Source: Scleroderma bovista
Lineage: Eukaryota > Basidiomycota > Agaricomycetes > Boletales > Sclerodermataceae
Assembly (NCBI GenBank): GCA_037178675.1
Contig: JAYMGJ010000750.1
Location: 1-27,988, forward strand
Reading direction: 5' to 3'
DNA: 27,988 nucleotides
The number at the start of each line of letters is the position of its first letter. Within the stretch, counting starts at the first letter, position 1. The position numbers were made by a program, and so were the translations under genes. The notes beneath the pieces are model-generated. The model did no database searches. It was given only the letters and a program-made list of their open reading frames with translations, and was not told where the DNA came from. Below, piece after piece: positions 1 to 10,023 of the stretch.

Positions 1-258
1 AATTTCGGTGAATCCCGATTAGCCGTGCAAGTTTTGATACAGATATATGACGGCCAGGGGTCATTGCAGCATGCAGTAGAGCAAGGTTGGGTCTTTTGCG
101 TGGTCTGCCAGGCTGGCCAGTATGGATGACATCCACTGGTTGAACATGACCAACAGTCAATGTCTCACTGGAGTAAACCAAGGATGTTGTCAACAAAATA
201 CTAGGATTTGTTATTTGGCTCACTTTCCAATGGCTGTCTGATGTGCATCGTTAAGTTG
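1..258. other. No gene seen
   Basis: I see no convincing reading frame, RNA gene or repeat in this stretch. It may belong to the 3' flank of the weak minus-strand frame that ends at 259. Confidence 0.4.
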
Positions 259-546
259 TCACAGTAAAGTCCCAAAGTGAGCAGTGCACTCCAGCACCCA
301 TTCTAGAGAAAGCTCACCCTGCTTGGCCATAGTCTCCAGAGCATGTAAGATTGGTATCACATCATGATTGATGACATTTTGATGGTACCCAATATGAGAA
401 GGATCGCTCCTTGTATGTAGGGCTTGAGTGGCATTATCGAAGATATGACTCAAAGCAGCATGAGCCTGAAGTTGAGGGCAAGCTAGGAAATGGCATGTGA
501 TAGTGTGTGATGGGTCAAAAGAAAGTAGAAAGCATAGAGAGTCCAC
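259..546 (-). CDS. Possible small hypothetical protein or exon (95 codons)
   Basis: An open minus-strand frame of 95 codons from an ATG at 546. I do not recognise the product. The C-terminal half looks helical (alternating Ile/Leu/Ala/Glu), the N-terminal part is rich in Cys and His, and there is no clear signal peptide or domain. It would be transcribed divergently from the BTB gene that starts at 685, leaving a gap of about 140 bp. It could equally be one exon of a longer decayed gene or a chance frame, since several comparable frames in this AT-rich window are clearly noise. Confidence 0.2.
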   Translation of the reverse strand: MDSLCFLLSFDPSHTITCHFLACPQLQAHAALSHIFDNATQALHTRSDPSHIGYHQNVINHDVIPILHALETMAKQGELSLEWVLECTAHFGTLL

Positions 547-684
547 CTATTGAAGATCTGGTACGATCATTGAAGCCTGGCTTATATTTTGGCTTATGTA
601 ATACACTGGGCTGTTGCTTGTAAACCCACCTTCTCAAAGGTTACAACCAATATCATCCCAAACCACAGATCATCCTTATCAACA

Positions 685-1623
685 ATGAGTTGGCATGCTA
701 AATTCTGGTTTGAGGATGGAAACATTGTCTTTCAGGTAAGATGATGTTCTGATGTGTGGATTGAGCTGCTGATCATATAATAACCTATTTGCCCTGTAAA
801 GGCTGAGGAGACTTTGTTTTGCCTCCACAAGGGTGTTTTGCATGTCCATTCTTTTGCATTCGAGAATCTCTTGACCCTACCCTCTGGAATTGAGCATGAT
901 GGAGCTGATGAAGACCATCCTATCTTGATTAAGGGGATTACTTGCAGTGAGTTTGAGTTCTTCATTTCATGGATGTATCATATGTAAGTTTAATTTTGTT
1001 CTTGAACCTATGCTAGTTGCTATGTCATGGTCAGCAATACAGAATCACATCAGCTGGATGTTCCCTCTCTTGTGGCAATCCTAAAGGTCTCACGACTGTG
1101 GATGGTCGAGAACAGTATCCAGTGGGTCATTGATCATCTCAATGAGCTTGACCTATCTCCTGCACACAAACTCGAACTGGCATGCATGTACACTATTCCT
1201 CAGTGGGTTGCACCTGCCATCCGCACTCTGATCCTTTCACCTCTCTCAATAATTTCTGAGGATGATACTCATCGGCTTGGGCTTCGGGTGTACTCTATTA
1301 TTGCCAAAGCACATGAAGTCATGGATACAGAGAGAAGGACTCTTGCAGCTGTACCTCCTGGTCTCTCTCTTGGACCTTCAACCAGCTGTAATGCTACTCA
1401 GCACTCCCAGTGCAGAGATGCATGGGCTAAGTTTTGGTGGCAAAAGGTTGCTTGCCAACTTCTTCATCCTGTCAGTCCCCTTGCTCTTAGTGGAGTTGTG
1501 GAGTATGTGGCTACTCAAGCTCATCCAATCAGTTTGAATATGGAATGTAAGGAGGAAATCATTGGACAGGCTGTGGACAGTGGTGCAGTCAAGGCAGTTC
1601 AGCAGCACTTTGTTACTTTGTAA
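685..1623 (+). CDS. BTB/POZ domain protein, three exons, apparently intact
   Basis: Spliced exons 685-735, 802-983 and 1035-1623 give 273 codons plus a TAA stop. Both introns (736-801, 66 bp; 984-1034, 51 bp) have GTAAG donors and AG acceptors, and the phases join correctly. The N-terminus has the start typical of basidiomycete BTB proteins: KFWFEDGNIVF, then a CLHKGVL-like stretch (usually LFRVHRGVL or similar), then FENLLTLP, an acidic patch, and FEFFISWMYH. The rest is helical with LVAILKVSRLW and HKLELACMY, matching the family's region after the BTB fold. BTB domains mediate dimerisation and often act as adaptors for cullin-3 ligases or transcription complexes; this gene's specific partner is unknown. 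It has no internal stops, unlike every other gene-like stretch in the window. The first exon is short (17 codons), so the start is the nearest in-frame ATG and is not proven. Confidence 0.75.
736..801 (+). other. Intron 1 of the BTB gene
   Basis: GTAAGATG donor after CAG, TAAAG acceptor, 66 bp, phase 0. Removing it joins the FWFEDGNIVFQ exon directly to the AEETLFCLHKG exon. Confidence 0.7.
984..1034 (+). other. Intron 2 of the BTB gene
   Basis: GTAAGTTT donor, GGTCAG acceptor, 51 bp. It splits a codon after its second base. Splicing carries the frame from ISWMYH into NTESHQLDVPSL. Confidence 0.7.
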
Positions 1624-1715
1624 CTTCTCAAGTATACAAGGACAGAGAGAAATCAAGTTAATGTAGTAAAAGAAATGGAGTGGTTTCAATATTGCATTAC
1701 ATAAATATGAATGCA

Positions 1716-3500
1716 CTACTTATCATTGGCTGGATTTCCCTCTCCAGCTCCACCTCCAGAAGAAATGGATTGACCATTTGCCAGTACCTCCCTATATCCA
1801 TCTGCAACACGCTGAGAAAAAGTGATTGCAATGTTATGATTCACAGCTCCATAGGCAAGTGTTGTCCCATGAAGTTGGTCTGGTTGAATGATAAAAAGAG
1901 TACCAACTGCAGCTTTGACGACAACCTTTAAGGTGGCATCAACAAAGTTTTCTCCCCCACCATCAATGAATGGCTGGGATATCTTCTGGGAAGTTGAAGC
2001 CTGCTTGGATGCTCCCCCGTGTTGGGCAGGTAGTGGCAGACTGGGGGGGAGAATATGTTCCTGTCTCCCTGCCAACACACAAAGAAAATGCCCAGGTACA
2101 ATATGCAGGATCTATGTGTGACCAGCTATGAAGACATTAGCCACTATTCCATCTGCAATAGATAGGTGCATACGCAACATAACCACGAGCAAGATATGTT
2201 TCAGGAGGGGCACAGTTTGCCTCCTTAAAGGAGAAAATGCGCCCATCCAATACAATCTGAAAACCAGAGCCTTTAAAATATATGAATAAATATGATAGGA
2301 CACCAAATAATCACCACTCACCTGTCTTAACATCCCTCGTGGCGAGGGTTGGAAGTGATTCCTCCTTCAAGCACTCCTTCAAGCACTCCATCACATGCTC
2401 AGAGATCTCAAGTGGTACAGCTGACTGAATGAGACTCCACATTAGACTAGTAGCACCGATTACCTCTTGGTCCTGCATGATTCTATCCTTGCTGTTGAGG
2501 TTTTTGGTAAAGCTTTTTGCCCAACCAAGAACACATGCGTGCCGAGGACCCATATTGAGACCAGCCTGAACCATCTTCCTGGATGGTTTGGCTGTCAATG
2601 TGTATATGAGTGCAGTATTCAATGATAGTTGGCATGACATACTCGAACATCACGGTGGCTGGCACAGGCATGATCGACCACCTCCTGCAGCCACCCAAAC
2701 AGCGATGTCCTCACAGATGAGTTCATCCCAACACCTCAGATAACAACAAGCTCAATAGTTGGTTTACCTAAAAAATCAGCCTAGATTAGCCAATGCCATG
2801 ACTTTCCACTCACCATCTTTATCCAACACAAAAATCACTGATTCATCAGGCTGAACAGCATAAAACCCTGTTGTCTCGTCAACAAGGGCATGATTACCCT
2901 TTGCACTGTCAGCTGGAACCTCGGTCATATACACATGTAAACCAAATGGCTTTGCACCCCGTTCATGCTGGATGATGGAGACTGGACCATAGGGACCCAT
3001 AATGACAGTATTTGCATCCTCACTACCATGCCAGTGGTCGAATAGACAGTAGGGCGGGCTGTCCAGAGACGAGGAGTGAACCTACTATCTCATGAGACAC
3101 ATGAATAGTATCATGAACAAATAAGGAAACATACCAGTTTATGCTTGGCCCAGTGAGAGGCAGTACCAGAAGTTGCCTTTGCCTCATCTCGAATCTTGGA
3201 CAGCTGATCAAAGACATTGCAGAGCTGGCTGTCTGATCTGGCTACTACTGAACACCCAAGGCATATGAAGTCATCTGTCTTTAGTATGTATCCTTAGCAG
3301 ATAGAACTATAGGTAGTAAAAGGATGACACTCACCTTAAGTTCATTAGGGGCATTAGGGGTGAGCTTAGTAGCACCATCAAGAATAGCCCTGTACTTTGG
3401 GGATGGCCCAATGAGATCAGTGGCCAAGAGCCCTCTAAATTCTCCTTTGAGCCTGAGATCATTCACATAAGCAATGACTAACATTACCCTGGTAAGCATG
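1716..3500 (-). pseudogene. Decayed multi-exon gene, possibly 2OG-Fe(II) oxygenase-like at its C-terminus
   Basis: A string of coherent minus-strand exons with good splice sites. In order they include: LRLKGEFRGLLATDLIG...PNELK (about 3499-3335); an exon beginning TDDFICLGCS and ending HWAKHKL; an exon with CLFDHWHGSEDANTV, MGPYGPVSIIQHE, KPFGLHVYMTEVP and VLDKDG; a helical exon with NMGPRHACVLGWAKS; an exon beginning GFQIVLDGRIFSFKEA; and a terminal exon ending at 1716 with LFIIQPDQLHGTTLAYG and HNIAITFSQRVADGY. The last motif resembles the distal His...Arg/Ser strand pair of double-stranded beta-helix (2OG-Fe(II)) dioxygenases. That is suggestive only, and I do not see a clear HxD motif. 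In-frame stops occur, for example a TGA after the IELVVI segment and TAG/TAA stops near 2112-2150, and one exon join does not keep phase. I infer a pseudogene of a basidiomycete family whose function I cannot name. Confidence 0.45.
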
Positions 3501-4098
3501 CAGTAAGATATGTGGTGCTGGTATGACTCACATGGCTTTGAGTCCCAATTTTATCGGGATTTATGCTTTCTTCCCTTACCCTGCCTATGATTGGACCCCA
3601 TGAAGGTAAGAACCAGGGTCTAGGAGGAGCTGAACTGGTAGAATGGTAGCTGGAGCTGTGCTGCAGAGAGAAGCAGGCCAGAGTGAAAATTTCAAGCTCA
3701 AGGGGCTGCTTACATAAGTGCACATCCTAGTAGTACACCTTCGTGACCTCACTGGTCCACCAGTACCCCAGCTACAGGTGGCAGCACACTACATTGCATT
3801 TTGTCTATCAATACCCTGTACTACAGCACCCTGGTGTGCTGGGAAGCTGTTGTGGAAAGCTGGAACAAGACAGAGGTCAAATTTTCGCTTTTCTTACATA
3901 AGCACTTAGAGCATTGACTTGAAATGTCTGTTTCCCTTCAAAAACTAACCACTGAAGGCCAATAAACTTGGGACATGGTCTTTAGCCTAGTACTAATAAT
4001 TTAAGGAGTATATTACCAAGTGAAATTAGCTCAAGGTTGTTGTGGTGCAAAGACAAAAAAAGTCATTCCAGAAATAAGCAAAATGCCATTTACTTTTT
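3501..4098. other. Intergenic, possibly including a 5' exon of the minus-strand gene
   Basis: A minus-strand open stretch at 3484-3723 ends in a plausible donor (GTGAGT near 3530) and may be the 5' exon of the decayed gene to its left, but no start can be fixed. From about 3725 to 4098 I see no gene; the sequence is AT-rich and ordinary. Confidence 0.3.
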
Positions 4099-5880
4099 TT
4101 ACATAGGGTGGTCGGTACCAGCACTGGGACCTGGAGTGTCACCTGCACCATTCAAAACATGAATTCGAGGGATCAGAAAACAAAAGCACCAACCTGCAGG
4201 TAGATCTAACAATGCCCAGATGGATGGGGAAACATTGGGATATTGAGAATGTTCAGAAGGCGGAGATCCATGCATACCAGGTGGAGGACATTCAACTGGA
4301 GAAGGTACTGCAGGGTCATGGAGTGCAGGAGCAGTGGGGAACCAGTCTTTTGTTAAGATAAACCACAAATGAGCACTCTAGTGCCCAGTGTCAGAGACTG
4401 AATTGAGAGAATAGCTACAGAATACAGACCTAGTGCCCAGTGTCAGAGACTGAAGAGAAAAGACTCTGGGCACGAAAATTTCAACTATACAAACAAAGCA
4501 AACAAAGAGAAACAAAGGAAAACATAAGCCACTAATCATGTGATGATCCATGAAAGGAAGGAGCTGAGGTAATCAGTAAAAAAGGCGTCCATAAGTACAA
4601 CAAGAGTGCACAAACACTCAATACCAACATCTTTGTGCATGACTTCCACAAGTTCTTGGAGTGTCTCCAGCTCCTCCCGGTTCTGCTCCAACTCCACCCT
4701 CATCCTTGCATTATCTCTCTTCAGAAGGACAATGTCCTCCTTGGTATCCTCCTTCATCCTTGCAATATCCTTCTTGAGAAGGAAGACCTCCTCCTCCACA
4801 TCCTGCAACCACTCAGGTGAGCCCTCGGTCATGCCGGATGTCACAACAGCAGATGGGGTCATTGGAGGGTCAGTGGCAGATGCTGCACAGGTTGAGGCAA
4901 CACTGGTATCGTGGGACTTTGATTTGAGCAACAATGAAGGTGTTTGAATATAAACTTCAAAACCTGGTCAGTGATTTGAATGCAAGGATACAAAGCATGG
5001 ATGATACTCACCTTTGCCTGAGGACCTTTCAACCTGTCCTGCCTTGGTCTTCAATGGTCCAGGAGTAGGGTGGATGCTGGATGACCATTGTCACTTTGCT
5101 GGCCGTGGGGTAACATCAGGGACGATCTCCGATGGAACCCTGGAAGGGGACTGACATCGCTGGGTTGTGGTTGGGGCTGCCTCAGATGGGGCCCGAGATC
5201 AGGCATGAAGCCTGTCTGTCAAACTGCACTTCATCTTTACCTTGTTGCAGTTTAAGCAAGCCCGACCTGGCTTTACCAAGCACATTTTGTCACCCTTCCG
5301 ACATCAATTGCACTGATCCTCCAGTGGAACAGGGCCAAATCCTACCGGCGCAAGGAATGATGCTGTTGGTTGAGTGGGGTTGACCAGTGGCATATCATGA
5401 TCTTCCTCGCTGTCAATGGTAGGTGCAGACTTAATATGTGGTGTGCGTCCTCTGGATTTACTCTGACTCCGATTTGATGCACCGGCTTGTCAAAAAAGAG
5501 ACTGTCCTCTGGCCTGCTCTCCACCGGCCTGCTCGTTGTCTACATCCCAAGTTGATCAGTGGCTGACTCCATTGTATCAATGGTACCTCACTTACCCAAT
5601 TTCCCCCCAGTGATCTTGCTCTGTGACACACCCTCCACTTCCACTTGCATTTGCACTTCCTTCTCCTTCCCCTTCTTTGACTGTGTGGTCGCTCGGGACC
5701 GAGATTGGTGTCTTACCACCGGGCCACCACCATCCTGCTTGTCTGCACATTACCTTTATCAGAAAACACCTTCATGTCAATCCAATAGTCATATTGCTTA
5801 CCAGACCTCCCCTCATTTATGTTACCTTGTGGATTTTCCACTACCTTTGCCTTCTCCTTGCCTTTCTTAGATGGACTGGT
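4099..5880 (-). pseudogene. Zn2Cys6-like plus coiled-coil protein, pseudogene split by a solo LTR
   Basis: Minus-strand gene with exon joins that keep frame: exon ...-5596; intron 5595-5540 (56 bp); exon 5539-5012; intron 5011-4955 (57 bp); exon 4954-4630; the solo LTR; coding resumes from 4350; an optional 51-bp intron 4193-4143; stop at 4099. The order is Lys/Glu-rich (KKGKEKE), Ser/Arg-rich, then a six-cysteine motif at 5312-5226 with spacing C-X2-C-X6-C-X7-C-X2-C-X6-C. That is the canonical fungal Zn(II)2Cys6 spacing, although one residue of the first C-X2-C is a stop. A Pro/Ser linker and a long Leu/Lys/Glu coiled coil (about 4790-4640) follow, then a Pro-rich tail. Four in-frame TGA codons interrupt the second exon, each where Arg (CGA) would fit. 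Fungal Zn2Cys6 proteins usually bind DNA, but the many basidiomycete genes with this make-up have no established role. The N-terminal end is not resolved and may merge with the leader of repeat R2. Confidence 0.6.
4351..4629 (-). mobile_element. Solo LTR, family A copy 1 (279 bp), inside the Zn2Cys6-like pseudogene
   Basis: On the minus strand it begins TGTTGGTATTGAG and ends TTTATCTTAACA, i.e. TG...CA. It is flanked by the perfect 5-bp TSD TCTTT (4346-4350 and 4630-4634). Removing the LTR and one TSD copy rejoins the host reading frame: EVMHKD runs straight into DWFPTAP. It contains two tandem copies, about 64 bp apart, of a 20-bp motif (cagtctctgacactgggcac on the minus strand). By manual alignment it differs from the 9560-9838 copy at about 6 of 279 positions. 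The apparent protein C-terminus ending SFLSWIIT is LTR sequence read through, not a real domain. Confidence 0.85.
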
Positions 5881-5925
5881 GTGAGTCAAAGTGTGGATTT
5901 GGGTCGGAGTAATAACCCAAACACA

Positions 5926-7820
5926 ACACCAACAAAGGACTACAAATATGTGCGAGTGGTGATTTACCTCCATGGTGTCCAGAGAGGATGTGCTGAGGAG
6001 GGGGGAAGAGGATCTACACCAACAGGGTGATGCAGATGATGGTGGAGGATACTCCTGGGGTACAGGAGCAATAGGTGATGAAGGGGAGAGGGGTCTGGAC
6101 TCTTCCTAAAGCCTAGGAAGTGTCAAAGCGAGGATTGGGCTGACAGAGACTGAAGTAGTGATACTACACCTAGAGGTTGGTGCAGCAAAGGGGAAGAGAT
6201 GCCTCTGATGTCCAGAGGCGAGGAAGATAGACAGGTATGAAGCCTAGACTCCGCTTGAGCCTAGTAAAAAGAATAGATCTTGAATAACTTGGATAAACTT
6301 GACAATATTGAGCCTTTAGACCTTCACTGAAGCCTACAAGGACTCAAGGACTGAAGGGATACTGATTGAGAGAGTCTGAGAGAGGGATAATTAATTTCGT
6401 GCAATTGGGTCTCTCTTCACTGGGCTGAGCCCAGGGTTTAAATACATGGGGGGGCACAGCATTAAAGTACAAAAAGAGAAGGGAGTAAGCAGAATTTGTC
6501 AGGGATTGGTAAGGGATTGGTAAGAGCTTTGTAAGGGGTTTGTAAGCGATCAGTAAGCAAGGGATAAGCAGGAATGAGTAAGCATAGGGAGCATGAATAA
6601 GCTGCTGAGTAAAGGAATGAGTAAGCTGCATGTCAAGATTGATTGGTAAGGGAGTGAGTCATCAGCTGAGTAATATACCAAAAATGCGAAAGGGATAGAG
6701 TAATACTGATGACAAGAGAGCATCAGCAAGCAAGGGATGAGTCACTGCACAGCAGAAGGAGTCATTGATGCACAGCCTAAGAAGTTTGATGGGGGGGCTG
6801 TGTACCATCAAGAATTTGATGGGACAACAATGGGGAAGATCTGAGATAAACAGGGGGATTGATCCAAGACAAAACAGCCACAAGAAGGGTACCAGGGGTC
6901 CAGAGGTCTTTTGGGGGGTCAGCATACACTAAGGTATAGTGCATGTGTTCTAGCGCTGCTGAAGCACAACCATGAATGACAGAGGAAGATGGACATGGCA
7001 AGTATCTGGAAGGATGGACCATAGGCTGAGGGCTCAGGGGACACAGAGACGACCAGAGAAGACTTCTCAAGCTTGACAATAGACCTAAGATGACCAAAGT
7101 ATGCCCTTGATGCAGGACTGACAAGGAGAACGCGCTGACCGAGAATGAGAGGGACTGAGGGAGCAGGCTGGGAAGATATGTGCCAGGCAGTGCATGGGAA
7201 CTCTGGGAGAGGCTGTCCTAAGAGCAGGACATAGTGGAGATCTGCAGCAATAGCGGAGAAATGATCCAGAGAAAATATGGCCTCCATAGTGAGTGATGAA
7301 GCGAATGTCTGGAGTGTGGGGGAAATATCTCTGTGGGAAATGAATGGATTTGTGTCGGAACTTGACAGGCAGATAGACCACGTTCTAGGCTCTCTGACGG
7401 TATAGTCACGTGCCTGATAGCTTCAGAAACAATAGAGCTATTCAAAATATCGGAATGCCGGCACTGGGCACCTAAAAATGACATTTGGGCACTAAAAATC
7501 ATTTCTTCTCTTTCTCCTTTGTTTCTCCATCAATTCTTCAGCTTCTTTGATCGTTCTGGTATGGGAGTTGGACTGCAGACGTGTGCATTCCTTTCTCATT
7601 CCACAATTGACGTTATTCCTTCAGTTTCTTCTGCTTCTTGGCAGTTCTCATGCAAGGGATGACTGCCAGACATTGGCATTCATCTCTTGCTCCAGGAAAG
7701 TCTTCTTGTGTGATAGATGGCTACAATGAGGGTCCGTCATGCTTATCCTTTGCATAAGGATCATTCAATAGAGGTGTTATCTTCCATGTTCACTGTACCA
7801 AACCTGTTTGGTGCATGACA
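5926..7820 (-). repeat. R2 repeat, copy 1 (long LTR-like unit plus leader)
   Basis: Matches 13338-15637 in the same orientation over nearly its whole length, with many substitutions and some indels. On the minus strand it starts TGTCATGCACC at 7820. The core probably ends at 6256 (...CTAGGCTCA), where the 5-bp CCGCT at 6251-6255 equals CCGCT at 7821-7825, as a TSD would. However, similarity to copy 2 continues left to about 5926, so the unit may be an LTR plus leader, and the 5-bp match could be chance. It includes a TATA-like TATTTAAACC on the minus strand near 6440, a GGTAAG-rich stretch at 6500-6600, and an open minus-strand frame (7287-6919) that copy 2 shares but that I do not recognise. 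Confidence 0.5.
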
Positions 7821-7824
7821 CCGC

Positions 7825-8170
7825 TCAGTGTTATATTGGTAGCATACTGACCATGTTGGTAGCACACTGACCGGTAACTATCATATCAGTAGCATACCGA
7901 CCAGTAACTGTCATACCGGTAGCATACCGACTGGTCAGTGTCATATCGGTAGCACACCGACTGGTCAGTGTCATACCGGTAGCATATTGAGTGGTCAGTG
8001 TCATACCAGTAGCATACCAACCGGTCAGTGTCATATTGGTAGCATACCTACCAGTCAGTGTCATACCGGTAGCATACCGACTGGTAACTATCATACCACT
8101 AGCATACCAACCAGTAACTATTATACCGGTAGCATCACGACTAGTAACTGTCATACCAGTAGCATACACA
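7825..8170. repeat. 30-bp tandem array, ten in-register units
   Basis: From 7861 to 8160 ten units of exactly 30 bp follow one another without an indel. Each starts AGCA(T/C)AC and carries a variant of GTCATACCGGT near its end. A shortened unit precedes at about 7838 and a partial one follows. Since 30 is a multiple of three, the array is open in several frames; on the minus strand it reads as a 10-residue repeat of the form YATGMTLTGR. There is no start context, flanking exon or signal to show that it is translated. It lies between R2 copy 1 and family-A LTR copy 2. Confidence 0.85.
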
Positions 8171-8218
8171 TATTGTATTTTGACCTACTAAGATACTGTT
8201 CTACATGGACAAAACATA

Positions 8219-8493
8219 TGTTGATATTGAGTGTTTGTGCACTCCTGTGGTGTTATGTGGTGCATTTGCAGTGATTACTTCAGCTGTTTCCTTTCCAGGT
8301 TGGTCAGGTGATTTGTGGCTCTTGTGTTACATTGTTTTTCTGTGTTTGCTTTGTTTGTATACTTAAAATTTTCGTGCCCAGAGTCTCTTCTCTTCAGTCT
8401 CTGACACTGGGCACAAGGTCTGTACTCTGTAGCTTCTTCTCTTCAGTCTCTGACACTGGGCACAAGAGTGCTCCTCTGTGGTTTATCTTAACA
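8219..8493 (+). mobile_element. Solo LTR, family A copy 2 (275 bp, diverged)
   Basis: Begins TGTTGATATTGAG and ends TTTATCTTAACA, with the same doubled cagtctctgacactgggcac motif as the other two copies, but clearly more diverged. The flanks ACATA (8214-8218) and AGATA (8494-8498) match at four of five bases, consistent with a decayed TSD. No primer-binding site follows, so it is a solo LTR. Confidence 0.7.
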
Positions 8494-9398
8494 AGATATA
8501 ACTCTACCGAGTGGCCTTGCAAATGCCTAGCTGGTGAAAACTCCAGACATCTGGATAGTGTACTTCCCGGTTGGAAGTTTTGATCAGAGCTTCTCCAACT
8601 CTGGTTTTTGATACTCTTCCGGAGGTTGTCACCAAGAGGCTGAAGGCTGGTAACAATATGTTTCTTTACCTACATGTCAGGCAAGGAATCCATAATATGG
8701 ACCTCCATACCTGAATTGGCCTAGCTAAGGCACCTGGAAGGTACCACAAAGCAATGCTATCTCCTTCCCCAAGGATGATTGCTGGTTCCAATAAGATAGC
8801 AGGCATGTTACTGGTGCTCCTGATTGCTGGTGGGTGGCTCTCTAGGAGCTGAGCCTCTTGTTTCATGTCAGCTCCAGACTCCATTGCAGACAGGCTCTCA
8901 CTAAGTTATATGAGATCAATGCCAGATGGAACTGAGATGGCAAATCAGATGGTATGTTAGAGCCATGCAATGAACCTACTCCGATTTTTGTATGCCTTAA
9001 CAAGAATATTGGTTCATCCTGATGCAACCATGGGATGGAATATCCAATGGAAGTGCAGGCCAGGGAAAATCAGGGTCTAGGGCCAGATGGCAAAATCACC
9101 AGTGCATGTAGCCAGCAATCCTTTCAGACAGGTGATAGTCAGTAACACCTGTGTTGAATGTGGCCATCTAGCAATATTGGATGTGTTTGTACAGATGGTG
9201 CAATGAAGCAGTAAATGACTGATTTGTGCTGAAAGCCATGGGAACTGCGACTGGTATATCCTAACTGGTTGCCAGAAGCCAGAAGTGTGTTCTGAATGTT
9301 CCCCTACCCATGGGCATTGTATTGCTAGAATCCCACAGGTCTCAGGGTAATTGACTGCCAGCATAGTACACCTTTCTTTCAACATAACTCCAAACAAC
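8494..9398. other. No gene seen
   Basis: About 900 bp without a convincing gene. The longest frames (minus 8884-8666 and 9397-9077) have no recognisable motif or splice context. The sequence is CpG-poor and may be decayed repeat. Confidence 0.4.
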
Positions 9399-9559
9399 CC
9401 AAAGAACTACCACATGTTGAGACTCTGAGGAGGAAAGTAGGAGTCAAGTGTCTTAGAGCGAAAACCCAAAGAGAGCTTAAATGGAGAGCCTCTGGGTGCT
9501 GGATTGCAATGGTATATATACTATACTACACATGTCCTGTGCAAGGCTATCCATGAGGC

Positions 9560-9838
9560 TGTTGGTGTTGAGTGTTTGTGCACTCTTGTTGTACTTATGG
9601 ACACCTTTTTTACTGATTACTTCAGCTCCTTCCTTTCATGGATCATCACATGATTAGTGGCTTATGTTTTCCTTTGTTTCTCTTTGTTTGCTTTGTTTGT
9701 ATAGTTGAAATTTTCGTGCCCAGAGTCTTTTCTCTTCAGTCTCTGACACTGGGCACTAGGTCTGTATCCTGTAGCTATCCTCTCAATACAGTCTCTGACA
9801 CTGGGCACTAGAGTGCTCATTTGTGGTTTATCTTAACA
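9560..9838 (+). mobile_element. 5' LTR, family A copy 3 (279 bp)
   Basis: TGTTGGTGTTGAG...TTTATCTTAACA, the same length as copy 1 and about 98 percent identical to it. Unlike copies 1 and 2 it is followed immediately by a primer-binding site and is not followed by its own TSD, so it acts as the left LTR of the miniature element. Confidence 0.8.
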
Positions 9839-9857
9839 GGTTATGAGCCCTGTGTGC
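9839..9857 (+). promoter_or_regulatory. Primer-binding site for a half initiator tRNA-Met
   Basis: GGTTATGAGCCCTGTGTGC starts on the first base after the LTR. Its first 14 bases are the exact complement of the anticodon arm (containing CAT) of yeast-type initiator tRNA-Met as I remember that sequence. The next five differ from the complement only by CG-to-TG changes. Use of an internal iMet fragment as primer is known for copia of Drosophila and related Ty1/copia elements, so family A probably belongs to that superfamily. Confidence 0.7.
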
Positions 9858-10023
9858 TAAAGTGGTGATGTTCCTGATAAGTCCCAGTGTCCTAGTAAGC
9901 CCTTTAAAAGGAAGGCAACCCCCATGGGGTTAGTAAGCCCTACCATCAAGGCAATGGACCCGATTAGGCAATGGATTCCCATGCCTGCACTTTGTAGTAG
10001 TGATGTGCTGGATTAGGGGAGGC

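Noticed and set aside
4536..4623. Conserved C-terminal protein motif (GIECLCTLVVLMD...SFLSWIIT) seen also at 9.56 kb
   Set aside because: It lies entirely within LTR family A; the similarity is repeat homology, not a protein family.
5559..6030. Plus-strand frames of 103 and 135 codons
   Set aside because: They are the complement of the minus-strand coding exons and R2 leader, are low in complexity (Ser/Pro/Leu), and lack splice or start context.
7861..8160. CRISPR-like array of regular repeats
   Set aside because: The units are contiguous 30-bp tandem repeats without unique spacers, in a eukaryotic context.
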